From: Candidatus Delongbacteria bacterium | GTDB taxonomy: Bacteria > Delongbacteria > UBA4055 | Direction: 5' to 3' | DNA length: 19,469 bases | Assembly (NCBI GenBank): GCA_027858795.1 | Contig: JAQICF010000145.1 | Location: forward strand, 1 to 19,469 | Shown here: positions 7,769 to 16,011 of the stretch, piece by piece | Layout of the letters: every line of letters starts with the position of its first letter | How positions within the stretch are numbered: the stretch's first letter is position 1 | Position numbers and translations under genes: made by a program | Notes under the pieces: generated by a model | The model's input: the letters and a program-made list of their open reading frames with translations, nothing else | Told to the model about the DNA's origin: nothing | Database searches by the model: none

Positions 7769-7969
7769 TCAGCCCCAGCACCAACTCCGGAATGCACCTA
7801 TTCCGAATTCAAAAGTGCTTGTTAAATATGAATATACAACTTCTTCAGCGAAATCACCTCGATGTTTGCTTGCATTGTCTTTATATTTAGATTTTATCAT
7901 CTGATAAAAAAAAGACTCTTTGAAATTCTCAATGTCTATGCCTGTATTATTTTTTATCCAATCTTTTTT
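7769..7969 (-). pseudogene. Decayed reading frame, unrecognised
   Basis: About 66 codons stay open, with no start and no ribosome binding site at the upstream end. Residues such as KKDWIKNNTGIDIENF, SKYKDNASKHRG and DFAEEVVYSYLTSTFEF read like real protein: charged, helix-forming and with normal codon use for this window. After that it degenerates to GAFRSWCWG and stops. The frame is entered directly from the GC-rich hairpin, as though the 5' half had been replaced. I do not recognise the family. Confidence 0.4.
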
Positions 7970-7970
7970 A

Positions 7971-7991
7971 GGTCGGAGGCAAACCCCGACC
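7971..7991. repeat. REP-like GC-rich hairpin
   Basis: GGTCGG-A-GG and CC-CCGACC pair over eight bases with one bulged A and a CAAA loop. It stands out in this AT-rich DNA and lies between a decayed frame and mazG. The sequence resembles short dispersed intergenic hairpins found in many copies in other bacteria, but only one copy is in this window. On the minus strand an A-tract follows it rather than a T-tract. On the plus strand no T-tract follows, so it is not a standard terminator. Confidence 0.5.
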
Positions 7992-8097
7992 CTACGGCTA
8001 ATTGAAAATCATCAATTAATCTATGTGCCGTTTTTTACTGAAAAGTTCCAAAATTATTCATATATTCATCTTAACAATTCATATTAAAGGAAAATCT

Positions 8098-8892
8098 ATG
8101 GATCAAATTAAAAGACTAATCAATATCATGAAAGATCTCAGAGACAAAGAGCATGGTTGTCCTTGGGACTTAGAACAAACTCCTGATACACTTAAGAAAT
8201 ATATTCTAGAAGAAGCTTATGAAGTTTTAGAGGCAATTGAAGACAATGACAAAGAAGAACTTAAGAAAGAATTGGGTGACCTTCTATTGCAAATAGTATT
8301 TCAATCCCAAATTGCCGATGAAAATCAAGATTTCAACTTTGAAGATGTTGCTCAAAGTATATCTGACAAACTTGTAAGAAGGCATCCGCATATCTTTGGA
8401 GAGAAAAAGAAACTTACTCCTGATGAAGTTAAAAACAACTGGGAACTGATCAAAAAGGATAAAGAAGGTAAGAAAAGAATACTAGATGGTGTGCCGAAAA
8501 GTTACAATGCTTTGCTTAGATCATTAAGAATTCAAGACAAAGTTGCTTCTGTTGGTTTTGAATGGGAAAATTCAGCAGATATCATTGAAAAAATTAAAGA
8601 AGAAATAAACGAACTCGAAGAAGGGATAAAGAATAATGATATTCCGAACATTGAAGAAGAAATCGGTGATGTGATGTTTGTTATGGTAAACCTTGCAAAA
8701 AGATTGAATGTTAATCCTGAAGATGCCCTTCAGAAAGCTAATAATAAATTCATCGGCAGGTTCAACTATATTGAAGAAAAGGTTGAAGGCAATGGTGAAA
8801 AAATGCAGGATAAATCCTTGGAAGAACTGGATTTTTTCTGGGATGAAGCAAAATCTAAAGAAAAAAACGGGCTTCTCGATACAAATACATAG
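8098..8892 (+). CDS. mazG: Nucleoside triphosphate pyrophosphohydrolase MazG
   Basis: Hydrolyses (deoxy)nucleoside triphosphates to monophosphates and pyrophosphate, cleaning the nucleotide pool and affecting ppGpp levels in some bacteria. The 264-residue protein has the usual double MazG layout. The first domain has CPWDLEQT and then the metal-binding EEAYE (38-42) with KELGD (57-61). The second has KEEINELEE with EEIGDVMF. The ATG at 8098 is preferred over an open extension to 8023 because TTAAAGGA lies six bases upstream and the family's N-terminus (LINIMKDLRD...CPWD) begins here. It is followed 41 bases later by an RNA methyltransferase gene, probably on the same mRNA. Confidence 0.95.
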   Translation: MDQIKRLINIMKDLRDKEHGCPWDLEQTPDTLKKYILEEAYEVLEAIEDNDKEELKKELGDLLLQIVFQSQIADENQDFNFEDVAQSISDKLVRRHPHIFGEKKKLTPDEVKNNWELIKKDKEGKKRILDGVPKSYNALLRSLRIQDKVASVGFEWENSADIIEKIKEEINELEEGIKNNDIPNIEEEIGDVMFVMVNLAKRLNVNPEDALQKANNKFIGRFNYIEEKVEGNGEKMQDKSLEELDFFWDEAKSKEKNGLLDTNT

Positions 8893-8933
8893 GTATTCAC
8901 TCGAAGACCGTTAAAGAGAAAAAAGGAATATAA

Positions 8934-9725
8934 ATGATCAAAATAACAAGCTCTAAGAATGAAAAGATAAAAGATCTTATCAAATTCAGAAATAAGAATG
9001 GAAAACTTTCGGAGAATCAAATTTTAATTGAGGGTAGCAGGGAACTTGAAAGAGCTTCGGCAGCTGATATAAAATTCATGGAAGCTTATTTTTGTACTGA
9101 CCTTATAGATACTGATCAGAAAGAACTTTTAGCGGATGTTACTGCGAACTCTGAGAATTTATATCAAGTAGATAAATATATATTTGAGAAAATTGCATAT
9201 AAAAATAATCCTTTCGGAATAATCGTAAAAGCCGAATTTATTCCAAGTAAACTTGAGGATATAGAAATTGCTGATAATTCATTGATCCTTGTGGCTGAAT
9301 CTATTGAGAAACCTGGGAATCTTGGAGCATTGATGAGAACTGCTGATGGAGCTGGTATTGATACGATAATCCTTGCAAATAAGATCACTGACTATAGAAA
9401 CCCGAATGTTATAAGAGCTTCTACGGGTACGATTTTCTCTAAGAAAATAATTGAAGCAACTTCAGCAGATGTTATAGAATTTCTAAAAAAGAATAATATC
9501 GATATTATTGCCGCTGATCCTTATGCTAAAAAAATGTATTACGATATCGATTATTCTAAAAAAGTTGCTGTTGTAGTTGGATCAGAAGCATTCGGTCTTT
9601 CTGACGAATTTAAAGACCATGCTGATACTTTAGTTAAGATCCCTATGGAAGGCTTTGCAGATTCACTGAACGTAAATCAAGCAGCAACAATAGTCCTTTA
9701 CGAAGCTGTAAGGCAGAGAAAATAA
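8934..9725 (+). CDS. TrmH/SpoU-family RNA 2'-O-methyltransferase
   Basis: A 263-residue SPOUT methyltransferase that transfers a methyl group from S-adenosylmethionine to a ribose 2'-OH of rRNA or tRNA. An N-terminal substrate-binding domain (about 1-100, with ILIEGSRELERA) precedes the knotted catalytic domain. Motif 1 is EKPGNLGALMRTADGAG (Asn129, Arg135), motif 2 is VVVGSEAFGLS (213-223), and motif 3 is IPMEGFADSLNVNQAATIV (236 onward). All key residues are present. The sequence does not decide between RlmB-like 23S rRNA and tRNA targets. AAAAGGA precedes the ATG by six bases. The gene converges on deoC with 30 bases between the stops and no terminator. Confidence 0.92.
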   Translation: MIKITSSKNEKIKDLIKFRNKNGKLSENQILIEGSRELERASAADIKFMEAYFCTDLIDTDQKELLADVTANSENLYQVDKYIFEKIAYKNNPFGIIVKAEFIPSKLEDIEIADNSLILVAESIEKPGNLGALMRTADGAGIDTIILANKITDYRNPNVIRASTGTIFSKKIIEATSADVIEFLKKNNIDIIAADPYAKKMYYDIDYSKKVAVVVGSEAFGLSDEFKDHADTLVKIPMEGFADSLNVNQAATIVLYEAVRQRK

Positions 9726-9755
9726 TTCGAACCTCTAACTTCTAACTTCAGACCT

Positions 9756-10394
9756 TTAACTTAAAATTTTCAACGTCGAAGAAGTCCCGATCCTGTCAGC
9801 ACCTGCTGCTATAAATTTATCAACTGTTTCCCGATCTCTGATCCCACCTGAAGCTTTGATCTTGATCTGATCTTTAAAAGTTTCCTTGATCAATGTAATA
9901 TGTTCAAGTTTTGCTCCTTCACCGACAAAACCGGTTGAAGTTTTTACAAAATCGATCCCATTTTCAATAAGTAAAGTTGTAATGTTAATAATTTCCTGAA
10001 TGCTAAGCAATGAAGTTTCGATAATAACTTTCAATATTCTACTGCCACAAGCCTTTCGATAAGCTGCAAATTCTAAATTAAGCTGTTTCCAGTTTCCACT
10101 TTTTACAAGACTGTTATCAATAACAAGATCTATCTCATTTGCTCCATTATAAATAGCATCCTGTATCTCATAGAGTTTTACACTGAAAGAATTATACCCT
10201 AAAGGAAATCCTATTACAGTACAGAGTGAAAGAGCATTCGTGAAAATTATCTCTGAAGTTAGATTTACTAAAGATGGTGGTACAACTAAAGTAGGTAAAT
10301 TGTTTTCCAAACATAATTTAACTGATTCCTCAATATTATCTTTCTTCAATCCCTGTTTAAGAATAGTATGCTCTAAATATAAATTCAACTGCAT
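9756..10394 (-). CDS. deoC: Deoxyribose-phosphate aldolase
   Basis: Cleaves 2-deoxyribose 5-phosphate to glyceraldehyde 3-phosphate and acetaldehyde in deoxynucleoside salvage. The 212-residue TIM barrel is normal for the shorter bacterial type. Schiff-base Lys151 lies in FVKTSTGF, the relay Lys180 in KIKASGGIRD, and Asp89 in NEIDLVID. The N-terminal motif is LEHT where most members have DHT, a conservative change. AAGGAG precedes the ATG. The gene starts only 27 bases beyond the terminator of the protease operon, so it is either expressed by read-through or from a promoter within the end of the protease gene. No other deo genes are nearby. Confidence 0.94.
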   Translation of the reverse strand: MQLNLYLEHTILKQGLKKDNIEESVKLCLENNLPTLVVPPSLVNLTSEIIFTNALSLCTVIGFPLGYNSFSVKLYEIQDAIYNGANEIDLVIDNSLVKSGNWKQLNLEFAAYRKACGSRILKVIIETSLLSIQEIINITTLLIENGIDFVKTSTGFVGEGAKLEHITLIKETFKDQIKIKASGGIRDRETVDKFIAAGADRIGTSSTLKILS

Positions 10395-10415
10395 TTTGAT
10401 CTCCTTGTTATAAAT

Positions 10416-10442
10416 AAAAAAGGGTGAATAATAAATTCACCC
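10416..10442 (-). terminator. Intrinsic terminator of the protease operon
   Basis: On the minus strand GGGTGAAT pairs perfectly with ATTCACCC across TTATT and is followed by six T. It lies 23 bases after the stop of the C1A protease gene. Confidence 0.9.
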
Positions 10443-10464
10443 TCTAAAATCTAACAAATTAATT

Positions 10465-13227
10465 TTATTTAAACAATAACGCTTTATAAGTTTTTGTGTA
10501 GTTGTTTGTCTTTAGTGTGTAATAATAAACACCCGAAGATAGCTGCGAATTATTATTATCATTAGCTTTCCAACTTATACTATGACTACCTGCTTTATAA
10601 AAGGAATTCATCAAAGTTTTGACCAAAGCCCCATTCGAATCAAATATCTTTAAAGTTACATTATCATCTTTCTGAAGGTCAAATCTTATAGTTGTCTCAG
10701 GATTGAACGGATTAGGATAATTATGATATAGTTTTGTAACCATAGGTATGTTTTGATCAATACCTGTAAAGTCTACAACCCAGGTCACACTGTCTTCGTT
10801 ATATTTGTCACTTACAACTGCTTTTACTTCATACCTTCCATTTACAGCAAAATAATGTGAAAATGTATTTGTTCCTGAAGCGACCAGCTCATCATTCAGA
10901 TACCAATTATATTGTAATTGAGCACTCCCAGTATCAATATCTTCAACAGTGATCGAAAATTCTTGATTTACAGCACAAGCACAATAAATATCGAATTGTT
11001 CAGGTAAATATTCAGTGATTTTAGGAGAAGAGTAATTGATGTCTCCAGTAATCTCAATATTATCAAATCCACCACCAAATGACCACACATTATAATCATT
11101 AAAGAAAATAGCAAGCCTTGTGCTGTTTGACGAAAGGGCTTCTTCAGGTAAGAGTATTGAAAAATTTGACCATAAAGAAGTATCTTCTAGCTTAGCTAAT
11201 TCAATCCAATCTTCTTCAACAGATGTACGATACAATAATATTATATCTGACTGATAACCAGTATAATCTGAAATATTATTTAAAATATAATCAAAGCTTA
11301 ATTTTACATTATTATAACCATTCAAATTAAATAATGGAGACAATGCATAATCATAAACATAAACTTCCTTTCCTGCTAGGTCTGAATTTGCAGCAACAAA
11401 CTGAGTAGAATTACCTGAATAATCACAATCTACGGAACTGAACGAAACATCTGTTAAGTTCCAGCCACTAATATCATTTTTGAATATCCAGCCACCAGCC
11501 CCTGATTCAAAATTCTCTGAATAAGGCAATTGCATTGGTTCTGACGGCATTGATTGGATACGATCTGATAATATTTCACCTGTATAACTTCCACTGAATA
11601 CCGCTGCTATCTCATAAGTATAAAGATTCCCATTTACAACATCTTCATCAACGTATTCATTTGTTGTAAGATTTGATACAACAACATCATTATTTCTATA
11701 TATCGTATAACTCTCAAAATTTGTACTTTTATTGGTATTCCCTTCCCATAATAAAGCAACCTTCCCGTCATATCCAAAAGATTGAACATTAGAAGGTTTA
11801 AAAGTATTTTCATCAATCAAAATTGAAACAGTAGTCATAGCATCATTTATCATATTTATATGAGTTTTTGTACTATAATATTCCTTTCCCGTAAACTTAT
11901 TTACAACCGATACGGAAATAACCTCACCCTCAAGAACATCTCCATCATCTTCCTCTAATATTTGGAAGTACAAATTAAAAGGCAATGAGTTATCTACATT
12001 ACTAATCAAATCAGTAACATCTAATGTAAAGTCAATATATTTCTTATCTTCAGTGTTTCCACCCTGAGGATAAAATTCACCTCCTTGAAAATTCAACATG
12101 CTAAAATCATGATTACTTGAAGGCTGAAGATCATTTAAATTCTCAGATATACCTGCAAATACCTTCAATTTATTTCGCTGAGTATGTTTTAATTTTACCT
12201 TCATAATGAATTCGGGTGTGTAATCTGAAATTGCGTTAATGATATCAACTCTATTAAGATAAACTCCTCCATTAGCTTCTGATTCTGCAATAACCTTATA
12301 CATCTGATATGCTTGACCGGAGTTTCCCCAAGATGTCCCCCAGCTGTTTGTTACTATTAGTGCCCCTATTTCCCAATCTCTCATATCAATCATAGAATCT
12401 GCGTTTAAATCTATATCGTTCGTGTATTTTCCATCACCATTATAATCAAATCTCACACTATCATCATAACCTACGTATGTCATAGCATGATTCATTACTG
12501 AACCCCATCTCGTAACTACTTTTTTACCTGCCTCATGAGTGCCTGCAGGTAATGTAGTCATAGTATAACCGGTTGCTCCGGTTGCAAAAACACCTATTCC
12601 ACCTGTTTCAGAGCCATCAGAATGATTGTCTACCCAGTTTTTGAATTCTTCAAGACCTTCTGGTGTATCTATTGTAATATAAGAATGCTCAAGCACTCTG
12701 TTTGATAAACCATTTTCCCATTCTTCTATACCTGAGAGCCATCTGCTGTTTCCCCCATACGCAAAAGTTCCTCCATAGTCAGGAATATTGGGACACCCAC
12801 CATCTATAATAATATCCCAACCGTCACCATACCACGAACCAATGTCACCTGAACCTTCATTTAGAAAGTTATAAGTGAAGTGTGTAGGGTATTGATTGTC
12901 AATTATATCGGATGAAAGTCCTCTTAATCTATTTATCTCATAAGTGAAAGTATACCCAACTCCAGCAGCTTGCGAGCAACTACCACCAACTTGATTGAAT
13001 ATAGGTCTAAAAAAAGGCAATAAAGAATTATCAACTCTAGAAGGTAATTCTTTATTCCCTTTCATATTTGGTCTAAATTCTTTGATCTTCGAAAGTTTTT
13101 CTTCACTAGGAATTGCAAATCCACCTGCCATCCATTTTTCCCCAGTAGGATCAGAATTTGTGTTTATCAATTCTGCAAATGATAAAATCGAATATAGTAT
13201 TATTGTAATAAAGCTAATTTTCTTCAT
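10465..13227 (-). CDS. Secreted C1A papain-like protease with fn3, PKD-like and sorting domains
   Basis: A 920-residue exported protease. A signal peptide covers about 1-19. The papain-type domain has Cys84 in NQVGGSCSQA, His247 in NHAMTYVGYDD and Asn294 in VTNSWGTSWG. Between His and Asn sits an insert with two Asp/Asn-rich EF-hand-like loops (261-271 and 273-284) resembling a dockerin. Downstream are a fibronectin-III-like module (about 490-570), a MAM/jelly-roll-like module (about 575-730), a PKD-like module (about 735-825), and a C-terminal domain with YPNPFNPETT (about 835) ending KALLFK. That last domain is the FlgD-like/type IX secretion sorting kind, so the protein is probably released or attached at the cell surface. 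It starts 12 bases after the M6 protease stop; AGGA before the ATG supports the start. Confidence 0.9.
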   Translation of the reverse strand: MKKISFITIILYSILSFAELINTNSDPTGEKWMAGGFAIPSEEKLSKIKEFRPNMKGNKELPSRVDNSLLPFFRPIFNQVGGSCSQAAGVGYTFTYEINRLRGLSSDIIDNQYPTHFTYNFLNEGSGDIGSWYGDGWDIIIDGGCPNIPDYGGTFAYGGNSRWLSGIEEWENGLSNRVLEHSYITIDTPEGLEEFKNWVDNHSDGSETGGIGVFATGATGYTMTTLPAGTHEAGKKVVTRWGSVMNHAMTYVGYDDSVRFDYNGDGKYTNDIDLNADSMIDMRDWEIGALIVTNSWGTSWGNSGQAYQMYKVIAESEANGGVYLNRVDIINAISDYTPEFIMKVKLKHTQRNKLKVFAGISENLNDLQPSSNHDFSMLNFQGGEFYPQGGNTEDKKYIDFTLDVTDLISNVDNSLPFNLYFQILEEDDGDVLEGEVISVSVVNKFTGKEYYSTKTHINMINDAMTTVSILIDENTFKPSNVQSFGYDGKVALLWEGNTNKSTNFESYTIYRNNDVVVSNLTTNEYVDEDVVNGNLYTYEIAAVFSGSYTGEILSDRIQSMPSEPMQLPYSENFESGAGGWIFKNDISGWNLTDVSFSSVDCDYSGNSTQFVAANSDLAGKEVYVYDYALSPLFNLNGYNNVKLSFDYILNNISDYTGYQSDIILLYRTSVEEDWIELAKLEDTSLWSNFSILLPEEALSSNSTRLAIFFNDYNVWSFGGGFDNIEITGDINYSSPKITEYLPEQFDIYCACAVNQEFSITVEDIDTGSAQLQYNWYLNDELVASGTNTFSHYFAVNGRYEVKAVVSDKYNEDSVTWVVDFTGIDQNIPMVTKLYHNYPNPFNPETTIRFDLQKDDNVTLKIFDSNGALVKTLMNSFYKAGSHSISWKANDNNNSQLSSGVYYYTLKTNNYTKTYKALLFK

Positions 13228-13239
13228 ATCTATCCTAGT

Positions 13240-15795
13240 TTACTTAATTAATAATGTTTTCAAACTTCCTCGATAGTTACTCGATTCCATTCTAATAAAG
13301 TATAGTCCTGTTGCATGTTTAGTAGCATCCCATTGAACAGAATGTATACCTCTTTTAATATAAGAATTTAAGATTGTATCTACAAGTGAACCATTTTCAT
13401 TATAAATATTTATTTTAACTTCGGAATCAGTATCCAAACTAAATGATATATCTGTAGTAGGATTGAAAGGATTTGGATAATTGCCTATCAAGTTAGTAGT
13501 TGACGGTAAGGTTTGATCACTAATACTAGTATTGTTGCCTACAACATAAACATCATCAATTGACCAACCATCAACATTATATAAATTTCCATCTATTGTC
13601 CAAGATACATATACAGGATTAGGAAATTCAGTAATAAAAAGTCTGATTTCTTCCGGACCAATATTTCTTGCATCAGCTTCATGATAAAATTCAGTAGTTG
13701 TCCAATCAAACATATTTGAACTGATTTCAACACTTATGGATAAACCCGATTCATATGCATCATACATATGCTTAAATCTAACTTCCAGTGTGTCTACATC
13801 TGTTGTTGATAAAGGTGGAGTGATATACCTTGCAGTTGCAGAATCTACCTCTTCATAAGTTGTAAATAGTTCTGGTTTAGCACCTCCGGCTGTATTTGCA
13901 TACTTACTTGTCCATCTTCCATTACAATTCTTAGTCAATTGAGTCCAACCTGTTCTGTCTACAAAATCTTCTTCAAAAGGTAATGATTTAGGTGTATCAT
14001 AGTTTACAGTAAAAGTATCTGTTGGTTGCGATTCCCCAGTTTGATCTCCGGTATAAAATGCAGTAATTTTATATGTGTATATATTACCTTGAACAACGTT
14101 CATATCAAAATAGGTTAATTCAGTAGTTGTAGTTAACTCCGCACCATCTTTATAGATAACATAGTGATCTACTGTCAAGCCATCTTGAGGTACGGGTGGA
14201 AGCCAGTTTAATTCTATTTTGCCACTCCCTGTACTAGCAACAAATTGAAGAGGGAGATTAACGCTCATACCATATTTGAATGTAATAGTTTCTCCTGCAA
14301 TACCGATATCGAATATATTTATTTCTCCTTCTAAGCCACTGTATAAGAATGGTGTGGGATTTGAATTTGAGTTAAACTCAGTTCTACCTAGGTCTGCACT
14401 GAACTGGGCATTCGAAAGATTCCCGGTAATAGAGTCAGTACCATTTGGTCTATATACATAAACTTCATCAGGAGGACCATCCGCATTTCCGTCGTAAGAA
14501 GAATTAATACGGTAAATTAAAATTCCATCATCTGATCCTGGTAAACTTGTTTCATAAAGTCCTTCCTGTTTACGATACTCAACAATAAAAAATTCATTGA
14601 ATGAATTAGGAGAATTTATTCTAAATACATTATTTTCAGGATTTGAAAGAGGATTTAAAGTATATTCCCCGACTTCACTTATAATTGGAATGTCCGATAT
14701 CCAGTCTCCATACTTATATTTCATATAGGCACCCATGTACTGCGGTGGATTTCCTGTGTTATTCATTACATCCCATGCTCCAACTGCATCAGGTGCTGTA
14801 TTGTCATAATAGTGGTATAGATCGGGTGAACCTAATGAATGGAAAAATTCATGACAAATAACTCCGGTATGAAAATAAGTTGAACTACCAGTCATATCAA
14901 AGTTATAATCACCTACGGTTTTACCGTTAATTTGTACAGTTCTTGTATATAGTGACCATCTGTGAGGCCAGAGCAGTGATGCCCAAGCACCAGGTTGACC
15001 ACTTATAAGGAAAACAACATTATCAACATAACCGTCCCCGTTTCCATCAACAGGAAGTTTGGCTGGAATCTCACTTTCAATGGCGTTTACTGCCCTTTCT
15101 AAAAGAGTATGCTCTCTACTAGTTCTCTCAGATCCATCATCCCCACCTTCATAACCATCAGGATTTGTGGTCGCATTATATGGTTGGAAGTAACCTCTGT
15201 TGTATGTATCTTGGTATGAAAGGTTGTATGTGTAATCAATTGTTTCCGGATAGTATGTTGAGTTAACATTCAGAGTATCATATGAAACTTCTTTGAAATA
15301 ATGTTTCAATGATGGACCTTCTGATTTGTTAAACACATTATCGTAGAAAGATCTTGGTTGACCGAATCCTACTTGTTCTGTCTCATCTGCAAAACGAATA
15401 AAAATAACAATATTTTCAATTGTTCCAGAAGTTGGAGCATCTTTTCCTTTTGGATAGTCATTAAAAATTTCAACTCTTTTCTGATAAAGTTCCTTTGATA
15501 TTACAGCTCTTTTTTTCAAACCTGTTGCTTCAGGATCAACAGTACCAGCAATGTATTCTCCCGGTATAACTTCACCATTGGACTCTACACCATAATAATA
15601 CCAACCATCGTCTCCTTGGATAATAGAGTAATCGTTATCATCATGCAATCTATTGAAAAATTCATCTCCTGATGCAAAACAATTGATTTTGGTTCCATTG
15701 GGTTGAACAATTTCCATTGGAATATTTTTTAAGTAAGCTGAGAATACTTGTGATGCTATTACCAGCAGTATTAAGAAAAATTTGTTCAAAGACAT
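13240..15795 (-). CDS. Secreted M6-family zinc metalloprotease with fn3-like and sorting domains
   Basis: An 851-residue exported protease of the immune-inhibitor-A-like M6 family. The signal peptide is about 1-20 (hydrophobic, ending VFSA). The zinc site is HEFFH (315-319) with the M6 continuation SLGSPDLY, giving Asp325 as probable third ligand; WDVMN near 342 looks like the Met-turn. A fibronectin-III-like module follows (about 530-610), then a jelly-roll module (about 612-760), then a sorting domain with YPNPFNPTT (about 772) ending KTLLIK. The ATG at 15795 is used rather than an open extension to 15858: GGAGA lies four bases upstream, a clean signal peptide begins there, and the promoter overlaps the extension. 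It is the first gene of a two-protease operon. Confidence 0.92.
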   Translation of the reverse strand: MSLNKFFLILLVIASQVFSAYLKNIPMEIVQPNGTKINCFASGDEFFNRLHDDNDYSIIQGDDGWYYYGVESNGEVIPGEYIAGTVDPEATGLKKRAVISKELYQKRVEIFNDYPKGKDAPTSGTIENIVIFIRFADETEQVGFGQPRSFYDNVFNKSEGPSLKHYFKEVSYDTLNVNSTYYPETIDYTYNLSYQDTYNRGYFQPYNATTNPDGYEGGDDGSERTSREHTLLERAVNAIESEIPAKLPVDGNGDGYVDNVVFLISGQPGAWASLLWPHRWSLYTRTVQINGKTVGDYNFDMTGSSTYFHTGVICHEFFHSLGSPDLYHYYDNTAPDAVGAWDVMNNTGNPPQYMGAYMKYKYGDWISDIPIISEVGEYTLNPLSNPENNVFRINSPNSFNEFFIVEYRKQEGLYETSLPGSDDGILIYRINSSYDGNADGPPDEVYVYRPNGTDSITGNLSNAQFSADLGRTEFNSNSNPTPFLYSGLEGEINIFDIGIAGETITFKYGMSVNLPLQFVASTGSGKIELNWLPPVPQDGLTVDHYVIYKDGAELTTTTELTYFDMNVVQGNIYTYKITAFYTGDQTGESQPTDTFTVNYDTPKSLPFEEDFVDRTGWTQLTKNCNGRWTSKYANTAGGAKPELFTTYEEVDSATARYITPPLSTTDVDTLEVRFKHMYDAYESGLSISVEISSNMFDWTTTEFYHEADARNIGPEEIRLFITEFPNPVYVSWTIDGNLYNVDGWSIDDVYVVGNNTSISDQTLPSTTNLIGNYPNPFNPTTDISFSLDTDSEVKINIYNENGSLVDTILNSYIKRGIHSVQWDATKHATGLYFIRMESSNYRGSLKTLLIK

Positions 15796-15829
15796 AGTTT
15801 CTCCGTTTTTTTTAACATTTTCAAGAATG

Positions 15830-15858
15830 AATATAGTGTATTCTATATCTTTTTCCAA
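15830..15858 (-). promoter_or_regulatory. Promoter of the M6/C1A protease operon
   Basis: On the minus strand TTGGAA and TATATT are separated by 17 bases, placing the transcription start about 28 bases before the M6 start codon. This also rules against translation starting at 15858. Confidence 0.6.
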
Positions 15859-15937
15859 GAATTAATATCATAAAACTTAAAGCGTGCATGTATGAGGATG
15901 ACTATAAAAACATTGTTAAAACTCTTTAGTTAATTTA

Positions 15938-15966
15938 TTGCTTTTTACTCTAAAAAAATTTAATAT
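15938..15966 (+). promoter_or_regulatory. Promoter of the MEMO-ftsK unit
   Basis: TTGCTT and TAATAT lie 17 bases apart, in the 216-base gap between the divergent protease operon and the MEMO gene. The predicted leader is about 40 bases, with no obvious structure. Confidence 0.5.
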
Positions 15967-16011
15967 CTATAGTAGTAGTTTAATTTATAAATATTGTTTT
16001 AGGTAATGTAA

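Larger units (their letters stand above)
7666..8097. other. 432-base gap with remnants, no intact gene
   Basis: The stretch between the nucleotidyltransferase and mazG has no intact gene. It holds a decayed minus-strand reading frame (7769-7969), a GC-rich hairpin (7971-7991), and a short inverted repeat GGAAT/ATTCC at about 7783-7798. A second minus-strand frame reads GAGADVMGFVWKN before a stop near 7748, which may be a frameshifted piece of the same lost gene. The last 75 bases before mazG are AT-rich leader; I could not identify a convincing promoter there. Confidence 0.6.

Noticed and set aside
8023..8097. N-terminal extension of mazG by 25 codons
   Set aside because: The extension has no family similarity, and the ATG at 8098 has an AAAGGA site with proper spacing.
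9726..9755. Short CTAACTT repeats between trmH-family gene and deoC
   Set aside because: Two or three seven-base echoes in a 30-base convergent gap; no hairpin or terminator forms, so nothing can be claimed.
15796..15858. N-terminal extension of the M6 protease by 21 codons
   Set aside because: A TTGGAA-17-TATATT promoter overlaps it, and it would bury the signal peptide.
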